A stretch of 64,000 nucleotides of DNA from JAHRVQ01 sp051278195 (GCA_051278195.1 JBNMQM010000016.1:10689-74688), one strand, 5' to 3'. Positions 26,951-36,788 are shown, counted from the stretch's first letter. Notes: generated by a model from the sequence alone, not told the origin. Translations and numbers: made by a program.

Positions 26951-28039
26951 CTAGACAGCGGATTCGTCAGCCACGAAGCCCGGCCAGTTACCCATGTAAG
27001 TGATAAAGCTTTCGGACAGCCCTTCTGTAGCAAGGTGCTGACGTGTCACAGGCGTTGCCACTGGCTTAAATTGCTGGTCGGCTGCATATAGAGAGGGGAA
27101 GTTGTGCTGCAAGATCGCTGCGCGCCCCAACATGATCCAGTCAATTCCACTACCCAGAGCGGCTTCTGCTTCTTCAGGGGTGCGAATTTTGCCTGCCACA
27201 CCAAGGCGTACGTCGCCGCGTTCCAGTTCAGCAAAGTAGGACAATAGTGAGCGCCCTTTATAGTCGGCTTCCTCAGGATCCTTAAACACGTCCCATAGAG
27301 ACATATCGAGAAAATCGATCTTCCCATCCTGCATCAGTTGCGCTGCCAGCGAGGTCGTTTCTTTCAGCTTGAGACCAAACCGTTCAGGGGATAACCTGAC
27401 GCCTAACATAAAGTCTTTGCCGCACGCCGCACGAACGCCGTCAATCATTTCAAGTAACAGGCGGTTTCGATTCTCTTCGCTTCCGCCATATTCATCTTCC
27501 CGGTGATTCGTCTCTGCAGATAGAAACTGACAAATAATGTAACCGTGCGCGCCATGCAGTTCGACGCCGTCAAACCCGGCTTGTTCACTTCGAACCGCAG
27601 CTGCGATGAAGTCATTTCGAAGCGCGTGCACTTCGTCTAATGTTAGTGCACGAGCACCGGTCTTTTCGTCCGCAGAAGGACAAACCGGCGCTTCTCCAAT
27701 CAGCTCAGCTGGTGAACGCATACCGGCATGATGTATCTGACAAATGGCAATACTGCCGTGTAGTTTGATGGCGCTTGCGAGCCGCTCCAGTCCTTCCAAG
27801 TGCTGATCGCCAAACACGCCTAACTGGCCTGGAAACCCTTGACCAATGGCTTGCACGTGCGCTGCACACGTCATCGTCAAACCAAAGCCACCCTCAGCGC
27901 GCTTAGTGAGCCAGGTGAATTCATCTTCAGACATGACTCCATCAACATGACTTTGTTGATTCGTTAGCGGTGCCAACATGAAGCGGTTTTTCATTTGTGG
28001 ACCGCGTTTGAAACCAAGAGGCGAAAGAAGACCTGTCAT
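26951..28039 (-). CDS. NADH:flavin oxidoreductase, Old Yellow Enzyme family
   Basis: The 362-residue TIM barrel has the FMN motifs MKNRFMLAPLTN, ICQIHHAGMRS, FDGVELHGAHGYIICQFLS, REDEYGGSEENRNR and GSGIDWIMLGRAAI. The active-site His-Gly-Ala-His pair is present. These enzymes reduce activated alkenes with NAD(P)H. It lies 59 bp downstream of ccmI but is probably not part of cytochrome c maturation. ATG at 28039 is the natural start. Confidence 0.94.
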   Translation of the reverse strand: MTGLLSPLGFKRGPQMKNRFMLAPLTNQQSHVDGVMSEDEFTWLTKRAEGGFGLTMTCAAHVQAIGQGFPGQLGVFGDQHLEGLERLASAIKLHGSIAICQIHHAGMRSPAELIGEAPVCPSADEKTGARALTLDEVHALRNDFIAAAVRSEQAGFDGVELHGAHGYIICQFLSAETNHREDEYGGSEENRNRLLLEMIDGVRAACGKDFMLGVRLSPERFGLKLKETTSLAAQLMQDGKIDFLDMSLWDVFKDPEEADYKGRSLLSYFAELERGDVRLGVAGKIRTPEEAEAALGSGIDWIMLGRAAILQHNFPSLYAADQQFKPVATPVTRQHLATEGLSESFITYMGNWPGFVADESAV

Positions 28040-28098
28040 ATATGAATCACTATGTTTGTGGAAAGAATGAGAAAGCGTTTAGAGCAGTTCAGATGCGC

Positions 28099-29430
28099 CT
28101 AAAAGTCTTTAACTTGCTTGCTGATATTCAGTTTGATGACGTCAGTTTCTGCAGTCACATCAATAGGGCCTGACAATGCTTGATAATCATCAGGACCCGC
28201 GTTGGCAATACCAGAGGCCGAAATTCGGGCAACGACTTGAACATTGTCGAAGTTAGCAAGGCCCATACCCGGCATCATCGCCATTGATTCATCCAGCGTG
28301 ATCAGAGTCGGCAAATCAGCTCGGGTCATCCGTTGGACTGCCAGTGGCATCGGTGGCCCAGATACCGCGCGGGCGAAAACAAAAACGGGAGTATTCGCCG
28401 GCATCGATACTGAATCTGCAACCTCAACCAACACTTTAATCACTCGACCTGCTCCTGAGGAGACATCGCCAGTGACTGCTTTTGTTGGGGCCGGCATCTG
28501 GGTGAGCACATCACCGGGCGTGTTGGCGGGTGCATCGATAGGCGCTTCGGCCATCATAGGGGCATCACCTAGGTCTTCTTGAATACGAACAATGGCGCGA
28601 TTAATCATGTCTGCTCGCTCACCCTCGACGCCCGCTGCTAAAGCCCGTTGAAACAACCCAATCGCTTCGCGTAGTTCACCACGCTGAAAGAAACCCAGTG
28701 CTTTGATTTCTAGCATCGTGATGTCATGTGGGTTGAGCGCCAGGGTGTCTTCGATGGCGGCAGCAACACGTGGCGTCACCACACGTCCATCTGCCATATA
28801 GAGCGCCTCGGCATAAAAAGCAAAAAGGCTATGGTCTTCTGTAAAGGTTTCAAGGAGGTGCGCAAAGGCTTCGGCCGCTTCGTCGTAGCGGCCCATATTT
28901 AAATAAGATCGGCCGAGCATGTACCAGCCTTCGAAATTGTCCGGTTGTGATTTAAGCCGCTCCGCCAACTTCTCAACGTTATCGCCCATCGCAGCTTGAT
29001 CGTGGGGGCTATCGGATCGGAGTGATTCTGCCAGAGCAACATCGTTTATCGCGCCCCATGAGAAACCTAGATCAGAATAGGCGACAAACGCGAACAGAGG
29101 CACAATCAATGCGGCAACTAGCGGCAAGCGGCCGATTTTATGATCACCAGAGGCAGATTCATCTGCCGCAGGGTCGCCTGCCGCAGGGTCGCCTGCCGCA
29201 TCTGAGAGTAAGTCGCGCTTCAGTTCGAGCAGAAAAGACGCGTGCTGTTCCTGATTAATTTCGTCGTTGCCAAGCATCGCATCGTAATCCGCAACCCGCT
29301 CCTCAAAGATCAAAACGTTCGAAGCCTTGCGATCACCTAACGTTTGATGACGGCGAAAAAGGTAACCGGGTACCAACAAAAAAGCCGCTGCTGCGAGGCT
29401 CATGGCCACAGCAAAAATCCAAAAGGTCAT
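28099..29430 (-). CDS. ccmI: Cytochrome c biogenesis protein CcmI
   Basis: The 443-residue protein has two N-terminal helices, with the loop FRRHQTLGDRKASNVLIFEER between the anchors, then TPR repeats (FEGWYMLGRSYLNMGRYDEA) and a C-terminal beta-rich domain. CcmI binds apocytochrome c and hands it to the CcmF/CcmH ligase in the periplasm. ATG overlaps the ccmH stop by one base. A Gly-Asp-Pro-Ala-Ala duplication (15-bp repeat at 29164-29200) lies in the linker before helix 2. It is the last gene of the ccm operon. Confidence 0.92.
   Translation of the reverse strand: MTFWIFAVAMSLAAAAFLLVPGYLFRRHQTLGDRKASNVLIFEERVADYDAMLGNDEINQEQHASFLLELKRDLLSDAAGDPAAGDPAADESASGDHKIGRLPLVAALIVPLFAFVAYSDLGFSWGAINDVALAESLRSDSPHDQAAMGDNVEKLAERLKSQPDNFEGWYMLGRSYLNMGRYDEAAEAFAHLLETFTEDHSLFAFYAEALYMADGRVVTPRVAAAIEDTLALNPHDITMLEIKALGFFQRGELREAIGLFQRALAAGVEGERADMINRAIVRIQEDLGDAPMMAEAPIDAPANTPGDVLTQMPAPTKAVTGDVSSGAGRVIKVLVEVADSVSMPANTPVFVFARAVSGPPMPLAVQRMTRADLPTLITLDESMAMMPGMGLANFDNVQVVARISASGIANAGPDDYQALSGPIDVTAETDVIKLNISKQVKDF
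29164..29200. repeat. 15-bp repeat in the CcmI linker
   Basis: TGCCGCAGGGTCGCC occurs twice in tandem plus a 7-bp partial copy. It encodes an Ala-Gly-Asp-Pro-Ala repeat. Confidence 0.85.
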
Positions 29431-29912
29431 TATTTATTCTCGTTAGAGGAGTCGAACAGGCGATCAATTTGAGCCTGTTCCTCAGAGGTGAGAGCCTGTG
29501 GCTTAGACCGCCTATGTGAAACTCGCCAGCCAATGACAAGGGCGAACAACAACAATCCGAAGGGACCAAACCAGAGAACCAGGGTGCCGGTCTTCACACG
29601 TGGCTCGTAAAGAATAAAGTCCCCATAACGCTCATACATAAAATCTAAAATTTCGTCGTCAGTTTGGCCGTCTAAAAGTAGACGGTGAACCTCACGCCGC
29701 AGGTCTTTGGATATCATGGAATCAGAGCCAGCCAAATTAGTATTAAGACATTGCGGACAACGCAACTCATCAATCAACACATTGTATCGATCACGCATTT
29801 CATCGTTCGGAAAGCTATAGGTGTCAATTGCTGCTAGTGTCGGAAACGTGGGTAGTGAAGCCAGCACGGCAAGCAGCAACGAAAAATAGAAAATTCTTGA
29901 GCGTACTATCAA
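29430..29912 (-). CDS. ccmH: Cytochrome c maturation thiol protein CcmH
   Basis: The CcmH/CcmL-type protein has a signal peptide, the redox motif LRCPQCLNTN, a three-helix domain (RREVHRLLLDGQTDDEILDF) and a C-terminal membrane helix. It reduces the apocytochrome heme-binding cysteines. I place the start at TTG 29912, which overlaps the ccmG stop as TTGA and gives 160 residues. An upstream TTG at 29960 would only add residues that overlap ccmG. Confidence 0.92.
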   Translation of the reverse strand: MIVRSRIFYFSLLLAVLASLPTFPTLAAIDTYSFPNDEMRDRYNVLIDELRCPQCLNTNLAGSDSMISKDLRREVHRLLLDGQTDDEILDFMYERYGDFILYEPRVKTGTLVLWFGPFGLLLFALVIGWRVSHRRSKPQALTSEEQAQIDRLFDSSNENK

Positions 29913-30502
29913 GATTGTTCTCGCAGCTGCTGGATCAAAGGTTTCAGAGTTAACGACCAAATTTCGGGTGTCACGGTGCCAACATGCTTAAATTGAATGA
30001 CGCCGTTTCGATCAATAACGAAGGTCTCCGGTGCACCATATACACCCAGATCAATACCTAGTTTGCCTTCGTTATCAAACAAACTAAAACGGTACGGATC
30101 GCCATTTCGCTCTAACCAACGCAGGGCTTTACCAGATTCGTCGTTATAGTTAATACCATATATCGGCACACCTTCGTCCGCTGCAATGCGCATAAATTCT
30201 GGATGTTCAATCAAACAGTTCGGACACCAGGTTGCCCAGACGTTGACGAGTGCGACTTCACCCTTGAGATCCGCCACCGTGATCGTCCGCTCGGGATCAT
30301 GTAAGTCAGTCAAGGCAAATTCTGGGAACGGTCGATCAATCAACACCGAGGGCAACAAGTGCGGATCCTCCAATCGAAAACCCATCGATAGAATCGTGAT
30401 CAAAACAAAAAACATTCCAAGGGGAATGAGTAGAACACGGCGAACTCTCTTCAGATCATTCTTGGGCTGATTGCCGTCAGCAGGCACACTGGCTTCACTC
30501 AC
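29909..30502 (-). CDS. ccmG: Thiol:disulfide interchange protein CcmG/DsbE
   Basis: The 197-residue membrane-anchored thioredoxin-fold protein has the active site WATWCPNC and the cis-Pro region GVYGAPETFVIDRNG. It supplies reductant for heme attachment. The start is GTG 30502, overlapping the ccmF stop in GTGA. The longer frame is antisense-like and unconserved. Its stop overlaps the TTG start of ccmH. Confidence 0.95.
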   Translation of the reverse strand: MSEASVPADGNQPKNDLKRVRRVLLIPLGMFFVLITILSMGFRLEDPHLLPSVLIDRPFPEFALTDLHDPERTITVADLKGEVALVNVWATWCPNCLIEHPEFMRIAADEGVPIYGINYNDESGKALRWLERNGDPYRFSLFDNEGKLGIDLGVYGAPETFVIDRNGVIQFKHVGTVTPEIWSLTLKPLIQQLREQS

Positions 30503-32472
30503 GCGGCTGCTCCCAAAGCGGGTAGTGCCCTGCGTTGCCGAACAGCCCGATAGCGCCGATCCAAGATCGTCACAAATCCGCCGATCGCAATGAACATGCC
30601 ACCAAACCAAATCCAACGTACGAAGGGCTTGTAGTGCACTCGCACTGCCCAAGCATCAGAATCGACTGGCTCGCCCAGCGCGACGAAAAGATCACGGAAC
30701 ACACCAGCGTCTATATCAGCTTCGGTCATGACGCTACCCGAGGCTTTATACAGGCGCCTTTCAGGGAACAAGGTCACGATAGTTTCACCGGCTCGCCTAA
30801 CCCTGACCTCACCTTGATCGGCGACGTAGTTGGGACCTTGCACTTGATTCATTTTGATCAAGGTGAATTCATAGCCTGACAAGGTGACTGATTGACCAGC
30901 CTCGAGACGGACGTCTTTTTCTTCACTGAAGTAAATAGTCACCGCCACGCCAACTAAGCAAACGGCAATACCAAGGTGCCCAAGCATCATGCCGTAGTAC
31001 GAAGGTGTTTGGCGGAACAACGAAGCGAACTTATCTCGCTTGTTCGCAACCTTACTCCACCAATCAACGGCAAGGCTAAAGAAGATCCACGCCGCAATGA
31101 TATTGGTGCCCACAACGACCCATTCGAACGTGCTGGCAAAGAGTATGTTCAACAGGACGACAGAACCGGTCGCTAGACCCAATGGCAATAGTTGCTCATT
31201 GACGAGTCGAGGAATCGGCGTCGACTTCCAGCGCGTTTTCGGGCTTATCGCCATAGCGATAAACAGCAACAAGACGATGGGTACGAAGACCTTATTAAAA
31301 TAGGGGGGGCCCACCGAGATTTTATCACCCCCGGTTGCGGCTTCATAAATGAGCGGGTAGATCGTGCCAAGCAACACGGCGGCGGTCGCCACGATCAACA
31401 GCAGGTTGTTGGTCAGCAAAAACGTCTCTCGCGACGTGCCATCAAAACCTGCCTCGCTTCGAATACTCGAAGCCTTAAAGGCATACAGCGTGAGGGACCC
31501 CCCCACGACCAAAATCAAAAACATCAGAATGAACGCGCCCCGCTCCGGGTCCACGGCAAATGAGTGCACCGAGGTCAACACACCAGAGCGCACCAGGAAT
31601 GCCCCCAATAAGCTGAAAGAGAAGGCGAAAATTGCAAGCAGCACCGTCCAGCTTTTAAACACGCCGCGCTTTTCGCTAGTCGCTAGTGAGTGGATCAATG
31701 CAGTGCCAATCAGCCACGGCATAAATGATGCGTTCTCGACCGCATCCCAGAACCACCAGCCGCCCCAGCCAAGTTCATAATAAGCCCACCAACTACCAAG
31801 CGTGATGCCGACGGTCAAAAATGCCCACGCCACGTTGGTCCAAGGTCTGGACCATCGTGCCCAGGCAGAGTCGAGTCGACCCGTCGTCAAGGTCGCAATA
31901 GCGAATGCAAACGGCACCGCGAACCCCACATAGCCCATATAAAGCATCGGCGGATGGACAATCAGACCAAAGTCTTGCAGGAGCGGATTAAGGTCCGCGC
32001 CCTCTGCTGGAAAAATTGGCAGAGTTCTGTCAAAAGGATTAGACGTTAGTAGCAAAAACAACAAAAAGCCGATGTTCAATGAGCCCAAAATCGATAGTAC
32101 TCGGGATTTCATGTCCAACGTCAAACCGTCACTGAATAAGCTGACGGCTAGGGTCCAACCTGCCATCACCAGAATCCAAAGCAGGAAGGAGCCCTCATGA
32201 GCACCCCAAATCGCTGATATCTTGTAGATCACCGGCAATGCGGTGTTCGAATTACGAGCCACGTAGAGTACCGAGAAGTCATTCGAGAGAAACGCATTGG
32301 CGAGGCAACAAAAAGCAATGAAGACGAATACAAAAATGCCCACAGACAAGCTATTCCCGAGCTGCATCCAAGCAACCCGCTTTTGGTAAACCCCAAGCGC
32401 TGGGATCACCGCCAAACAAACAGAGAGACCTAAGGCTAGGATCAGACTGTAATGACCAACCTCTGCAATCAT
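30499..32472 (-). CDS. ccmF: Cytochrome c heme lyase CcmF
   Basis: This 657-residue polytopic membrane protein carries the tryptophan-rich heme-handling motif WGGWWFWDAVENASFMPWL, the preceding HPPMLYMGYVG and many helices. It ligates heme from CcmE to the apocytochrome. ATG overlaps the ccmE stop (ATGA). Full length for the family. Confidence 0.97.
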   Translation of the reverse strand: MIAEVGHYSLILALGLSVCLAVIPALGVYQKRVAWMQLGNSLSVGIFVFVFIAFCCLANAFLSNDFSVLYVARNSNTALPVIYKISAIWGAHEGSFLLWILVMAGWTLAVSLFSDGLTLDMKSRVLSILGSLNIGFLLFLLLTSNPFDRTLPIFPAEGADLNPLLQDFGLIVHPPMLYMGYVGFAVPFAFAIATLTTGRLDSAWARWSRPWTNVAWAFLTVGITLGSWWAYYELGWGGWWFWDAVENASFMPWLIGTALIHSLATSEKRGVFKSWTVLLAIFAFSFSLLGAFLVRSGVLTSVHSFAVDPERGAFILMFLILVVGGSLTLYAFKASSIRSEAGFDGTSRETFLLTNNLLLIVATAAVLLGTIYPLIYEAATGGDKISVGPPYFNKVFVPIVLLLFIAMAISPKTRWKSTPIPRLVNEQLLPLGLATGSVVLLNILFASTFEWVVVGTNIIAAWIFFSLAVDWWSKVANKRDKFASLFRQTPSYYGMMLGHLGIAVCLVGVAVTIYFSEEKDVRLEAGQSVTLSGYEFTLIKMNQVQGPNYVADQGEVRVRRAGETIVTLFPERRLYKASGSVMTEADIDAGVFRDLFVALGEPVDSDAWAVRVHYKPFVRWIWFGGMFIAIGGFVTILDRRYRAVRQRRALPALGAAA

Positions 32473-32930
32473 ATGGCTTCTGCCTTGCTGTGAGCGTCAG
32501 CCAATGCGTCGATGACCTCGGGTGGCATATAATTTTCATCATGTTTTGCCAATACTTCTTCCGCCATAAAGACACCAGTGGGATCCATCTCTCCACGAGC
32601 AATCACACCTTGCCCCTCACGGAACAAATCAGGAAGAACACCTTCGTATTGAATTGTCACTTCAGCGGTTTGCATATCGCTGATGACAAAGCGGACTTTT
32701 AAGTCCGACTTAGAGCGCACAATACTGCCCTCCTTGACCATTCCGCCGGCACGAATCATTTGACCAATCGGCGCTTCTCCGGCCACGATCTGGTCAGGTG
32801 CATAAAATAGGTTAATGTTCTCGTTGAGCGCTGTCAGCGCTAGCGCCAACGCCGTTCCGCTGCCGAACACCAAAAAGCCAATCAACAAAAGCTGATTGCG
32901 TCGATGGGATTTCATCTTGCCAAATTTCAT
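32469..32930 (-). CDS. ccmE: Heme chaperone CcmE
   Basis: The 153-residue periplasmic chaperone has an N-terminal anchor helix, an OB-fold (RAGGMVKEGSIVRS) and the covalent heme-binding motif LAKHDENYMPPE, whose His is the attachment site. It receives heme from CcmC and gives it to CcmF. Confidence 0.97.
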   Translation of the reverse strand: MKFGKMKSHRRNQLLLIGFLVFGSGTALALALTALNENINLFYAPDQIVAGEAPIGQMIRAGGMVKEGSIVRSKSDLKVRFVISDMQTAEVTIQYEGVLPDLFREGQGVIARGEMDPTGVFMAEEVLAKHDENYMPPEVIDALADAHSKAEAI

Positions 32931-32932
32931 GA

Positions 32933-33127
32933 CTACACTCTCTTTTGTCGCTGTTCTTGCTCTGCTCTCTTTTGACGCTCCACCTTATCGGCAAAAAAAC
33001 GTCGTTTTTGCTGCAACGGAAGGATCACGTTACCGATCAAAACCACTGCAGTAATAATATACACACTAAACACGAAGGCACCATAACCTCCCATCTGGAC
33101 AAACTCGGCTAAAGTTTCAAATTGCAT
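32933..33127 (-). CDS. ccmD: Heme exporter small protein CcmD
   Basis: This small protein of 64 residues has one membrane helix (YGAFVFSVYIITAVVLIGNV) and a charged coiled tail (KRRFFADKVERQKRAEQ), typical of CcmD. It helps release holo-CcmE from CcmABC. I start it at ATG 33127, overlapping ccmC by 11 bp; a TTG at 33142 is an alternative. Confidence 0.9.
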   Translation of the reverse strand: MQFETLAEFVQMGGYGAFVFSVYIITAVVLIGNVILPLQQKRRFFADKVERQKRAEQEQRQKRV

Positions 33128-33878
33128 TAGATTCACTGACAAGCAGATGTTTTACGCGCTGGGACACCCATTCGGATCGGTGCTCTCTACTGAGAATTTC
33201 AGCCTGCATTCTCATGACCAGGACAGTAAAGAAGAATAGGTAGAAGCCAATCACCATGACCAGCAACGGCAGCCACATTTCCGCGGGCATTGCTGGCTTT
33301 TCTGTCAGAGTAAAGCTGGCGGGCTGATGTAAGGTATTCCACCAATCCACCGAAAACTTGATGATGGGCAGGTTAATCACCCCTATCACCGCCAAGATCG
33401 CGGTCGCGCGCCCCGCGCTATCGCGGTTTTCCATAGCACTTCGCAACGCCATGATGCCGACAAATAGGAAAAACAACACCAAAGTAGACGTCAGTCTCGC
33501 GTCCCAAACCCACCAGGTACCCCACATGGGCTTACCCCAGATCGAGCCGGAGATAAGTGCCAGGAAGGTGATTGATGCACCGATCGGCGCCATCGCCTGC
33601 ACTGCGACATCTGCTAATTTGATCCGCCAGATGAGAAATATCGCAGCCGCCGTGGCCATCATCATATAGCTAGACTGCGCCAGAATAGACGCGGGGACGT
33701 GCATATACATAATGCGGACTGTATCTCCCTGCTGGTAGTCACCCGGCGCAAACAACAGACCCCAGATGGAACCGACCACAATCGTGCCCAAAGCCACACC
33801 GCTCAACCAAGGCAAGTATTTCTCGCTGATTTCATAAAATGATCGGGGTGAGCCGAATTTGTGAATCCATTTCCACAC
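33117..33878 (-). CDS. ccmC: Heme transporter CcmC
   Basis: The 253-residue six-helix protein has the WWD-type motif WGTWWVWDARLTS and conserved His residues (YMHVPAS). It presents heme to CcmE. The start is GTG 33878. It is separated from ccmB by a plus-strand gene, so it needs its own promoter within 33879-34000. Confidence 0.95.
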   Translation of the reverse strand: MWKWIHKFGSPRSFYEISEKYLPWLSGVALGTIVVGSIWGLLFAPGDYQQGDTVRIMYMHVPASILAQSSYMMMATAAAIFLIWRIKLADVAVQAMAPIGASITFLALISGSIWGKPMWGTWWVWDARLTSTLVLFFLFVGIMALRSAMENRDSAGRATAILAVIGVINLPIIKFSVDWWNTLHQPASFTLTEKPAMPAEMWLPLLVMVIGFYLFFFTVLVMRMQAEILSREHRSEWVSQRVKHLLVSESNAI

Positions 33879-34000
33879 GGATTGAGTGCCTCATCAAATC
33901 TCCGCATAAGTTTACCAGAATCTGCGCAGGCGCGGGCCTGTAGGGGATTTTTTCACGACTTTTTGTTACTGTCCGCCGGAATTCATAGAGAGTACGCCGG

Positions 34001-35461
34001 TTGACTGCTTTTTTACGCCAACATCCTGCCTGGGTCGTCTTTATCGTGGTGCTATTGGCCGCGCGGCTGTTCTGGTCCAGCCATTTACCCCTGATGGATT
34101 TCTCAGAGGCTCGCTATGCAGAAATGGCTCGGAAAATCCTCGACTATCAAGACTGGATCTCCCTCTGGTTTACCGCGGATCAGCCATTTTGGGGCAAGCC
34201 ACCCGCCGCCTTTTGGTCTGTGGCGGTAAGTTTTGCTGCCTTAGGCGTCAACGAATTTGCGGCAAGACTACCCAGCCTAATATTCACTTTGATAACGGCT
34301 CTTCTGATCTATCGATGGATCAAGGTCGAGCGAGACGCTAGCACGGCATTGATCGCGACCACGATTTATCTGTCGATATGGCTGGTTGTACACACTGCCG
34401 GTGCAGTCATCACTGATCCTCTCCTCGCGCTTTCGACCACCATGGTGATGATAGGATTCTGGCGCGGCGTGGTGCATGCCGAAAGAAATTTCACCTGGCT
34501 TATGTGGGCCGGCCTCGGCATTGGGCTCATGAGTAAGGGACCCGTTGCATTGGTACTTTGTGGCTTTGCTTGTGGCTTTTGGGTCGTGGTCAGCAACGAG
34601 TGGCAACGCTGGTGGCGACACACCTACCTGGTTCGCGGCGTACTGCTCATGTTAGTCATAGCCCTGCCCTGGTATGTGCTGGCTGAACTGAAAACACCGG
34701 GTTTTATCGACTACTTTATTGTCGGCGAACACTTTCTGCGTTTTACCGAAACTGCTTGGAGCGGAGATCTTTATGGCGGCGTAAAAGACCAGCCCCATGG
34801 CACGATTTGGCTGTACTTAATGGTTGCGCTATTGCCCTTCAGCCCCATCGTTTTTTTCCGACTGTTGAGCAACCGCGGTCGTTTGGCGCTGAAGGACAGT
34901 TTCAAAAAAGACCGACTCCTACTGATTTATCTATTGGCATGGTTCTTTACACCGCTGGTGTTTTTCACCATTGCCCAGAACATTCTGATTACCTACGTAC
35001 TCACGGCAATGCCTGCAGCGGCGATCTTAATCGCTATACATCTAGAGCACTGGCTGTTACCCAAGCGCTGGTTCTATCACTTTGTGATCGGCAGCACGCT
35101 GACGTTCTTCGTCGTCTACAGCATCGCCTACGAGCGCTATATCAGAGACCACCCCTACAATCAGAAACCACTGGTAGTGTCTTATCTGGCGTTAAACGAG
35201 CTAGACCCAGGGCCATTGATATATTGGGGTGGATACCGCTTTTCCGTGGTGTTTTATACCCATGACGACGTGCTCTTTCCTGGACCAAAAGTTGCCGAGC
35301 ATCTTTATGATACGACGGTTTACCACGCCGTTCGAGATATGTGGGCGCCGGCTATGGATCTGCCGCCTTTCGTCAATCGTTGCGAAAAAGTGTTTTATCA
35401 CGGCGAATACACACTCTTGTACTGCCCGGCGATTGCCACCACTGAACCGAGTAAACTGTGA
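34001..35461 (+). CDS. ArnT/PMT-like glycosyltransferase (GT-C fold)
   Basis: This 486-residue polytopic membrane enzyme has the GT83/GT39 opening DFSEARYAEMARKILDYQDW and the loop QPFWGKPPAAFWS, followed by about ten helices. Relatives transfer aminoarabinose or another sugar from undecaprenyl phosphate to lipid A or proteins. The start appears to be TTG 34001, behind GAGAG. It stands on the plus strand inside the ccm cluster, between ccmC and ccmB. No arn biosynthesis genes are nearby. Confidence 0.88.
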   Translation: MTAFLRQHPAWVVFIVVLLAARLFWSSHLPLMDFSEARYAEMARKILDYQDWISLWFTADQPFWGKPPAAFWSVAVSFAALGVNEFAARLPSLIFTLITALLIYRWIKVERDASTALIATTIYLSIWLVVHTAGAVITDPLLALSTTMVMIGFWRGVVHAERNFTWLMWAGLGIGLMSKGPVALVLCGFACGFWVVVSNEWQRWWRHTYLVRGVLLMLVIALPWYVLAELKTPGFIDYFIVGEHFLRFTETAWSGDLYGGVKDQPHGTIWLYLMVALLPFSPIVFFRLLSNRGRLALKDSFKKDRLLLIYLLAWFFTPLVFFTIAQNILITYVLTAMPAAAILIAIHLEHWLLPKRWFYHFVIGSTLTFFVVYSIAYERYIRDHPYNQKPLVVSYLALNELDPGPLIYWGGYRFSVVFYTHDDVLFPGPKVAEHLYDTTVYHAVRDMWAPAMDLPPFVNRCEKVFYHGEYTLLYCPAIATTEPSKL

Positions 35462-35506
35462 CTTTTGCGAGAGTACCTTTTACAAGAGCCCTTGTTAAAA
35501 GAATGC

Positions 35507-36169
35507 TTATCGAGAAAGAGAGACTTTAATGCCACCGGCGGTAGCAATCGGCGCCGTACCGGCAGTCAGTGCTAGCAGTGCCATCATCCACAACATTTGA
35601 CCTGTATAGTCGCCCCCTTGTTGTGCTGTTTGAATTAGAGAAGTGCCTAAAATGAGGACCGGCACATAGAGCGGGATAATCAGCAGCGCGATGAGTACAC
35701 CACCTTTTTTTAGTCCAACTGTCAGGCTCGCGCCCACAGCACCCAGTAAACTTAGGATCGGTGTACCAAGCATCAGGGATATCAAAATTGCCACAATCCC
35801 AGCGCTGTCGACACTGAGCATCAAGCCTAGTATCGGACTCACCAGCACAAGCGGCAAGCTCGTTGCCAACCAATGGGCGATTACCTTTCCCGTGACCACC
35901 AGAATTAGGGGCTGCGGCGACACCAACATTTGATCAAGCGACCCATCATCAAAATCGCTACGAAACAAAGACTCCATCGACAACAATGTTGCCAGCAAAG
36001 CTGCAACCCAAATGACCCCAGGCGCAATCAGCATCAGGGTTTTCTCGGATGGGCCGATACCGAGCGGAAAAAGCGCAATGACCAGCACAAAGAAGAACAG
36101 CGGATTAAGCAACTCTGAAGGTTGGCGGAAAGACACACGCAAGGTGCGATGAATAGTGGCTAACAACAT
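35507..36169 (-). CDS. ccmB: Heme exporter permease CcmB
   Basis: The 220-residue six-helix ABC permease contains FRQPSELLNPLFFFVLVIAL and FDDGSLDQMLVSPQPL, typical of CcmB. I start it at ATG 36169, one base after the ccmA stop. The longer frame overlaps ccmA and is not conserved. With CcmA it forms the ABC module that drives release of heme-loaded CcmE. Confidence 0.95.
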   Translation of the reverse strand: MLLATIHRTLRVSFRQPSELLNPLFFFVLVIALFPLGIGPSEKTLMLIAPGVIWVAALLATLLSMESLFRSDFDDGSLDQMLVSPQPLILVVTGKVIAHWLATSLPLVLVSPILGLMLSVDSAGIVAILISLMLGTPILSLLGAVGASLTVGLKKGGVLIALLIIPLYVPVLILGTSLIQTAQQGGDYTGQMLWMMALLALTAGTAPIATAGGIKVSLSR

Positions 36170-36170
36170 C

Positions 36171-36788
36171 TCAGCGTTCCACCTCAAGTGGTGAATGATC
36201 AAGTGGTAGCGGGTTAAGTCGTAATTGGCGCACATTTGACAGCCGAAGTGGCTGATGGCTGGTCAGCAACACCAGCCCACCAGAATCAGCGTGGCGCTGA
36301 ATGAGTGATTCGAGCGATGTTATACCGGCGGCATCGATTGCGCTAAAAGGCTCGTCAAGAATCCAGACCCTATTCGTGAAGACATAAAATCGTGCCAAGC
36401 TGACGCGTTTGCGCTGGCCTTCTGAAAGATTGCTACAGGGAACTTCGGCATAACCATGCAGGCCAACCTCAACTAAAATTTGGTCGATCTCGATTTGCGT
36501 CAACGTCTGCTCGTGGAGCTGCGCGAGCCAAGCAAGGTTTTCTGCCACCGTCAGATAGTCATTGACGCCTGGGCGATGGCCGAGATACAGAGGATAATCC
36601 TCTAGATCCCACTCGACATTACCCTCAAATTCGTCATAAATACCAGACAGAATCTTCAGCAGTGTCGACTTACCCGCGCCGTTAGGTCCTTCAACCTGAA
36701 TGATATCGCCTGGCTGCGCTGTGAATGCGAGATCATCGAACAGTAACCGTTGATCTCGCTCACAGCTCAAATTGACAACATTTAGCAC
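36171..36788 (-). CDS. ccmA: Cytochrome c biogenesis ATPase CcmA
   Basis: This 205-residue ABC ATPase has Walker A GPNGAGKSTLLK, signature NLSEGQRKRVSLARF, Walker B VWILDEPFSAID and the switch His in LLTSHQ. The start is GTG 36788, sharing one base with the SDR stop (TAG/GTG). It is the first ccm gene. Confidence 0.96.
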   Translation of the reverse strand: MLNVVNLSCERDQRLLFDDLAFTAQPGDIIQVEGPNGAGKSTLLKILSGIYDEFEGNVEWDLEDYPLYLGHRPGVNDYLTVAENLAWLAQLHEQTLTQIEIDQILVEVGLHGYAEVPCSNLSEGQRKRVSLARFYVFTNRVWILDEPFSAIDAAGITSLESLIQRHADSGGLVLLTSHQPLRLSNVRQLRLNPLPLDHSPLEVER

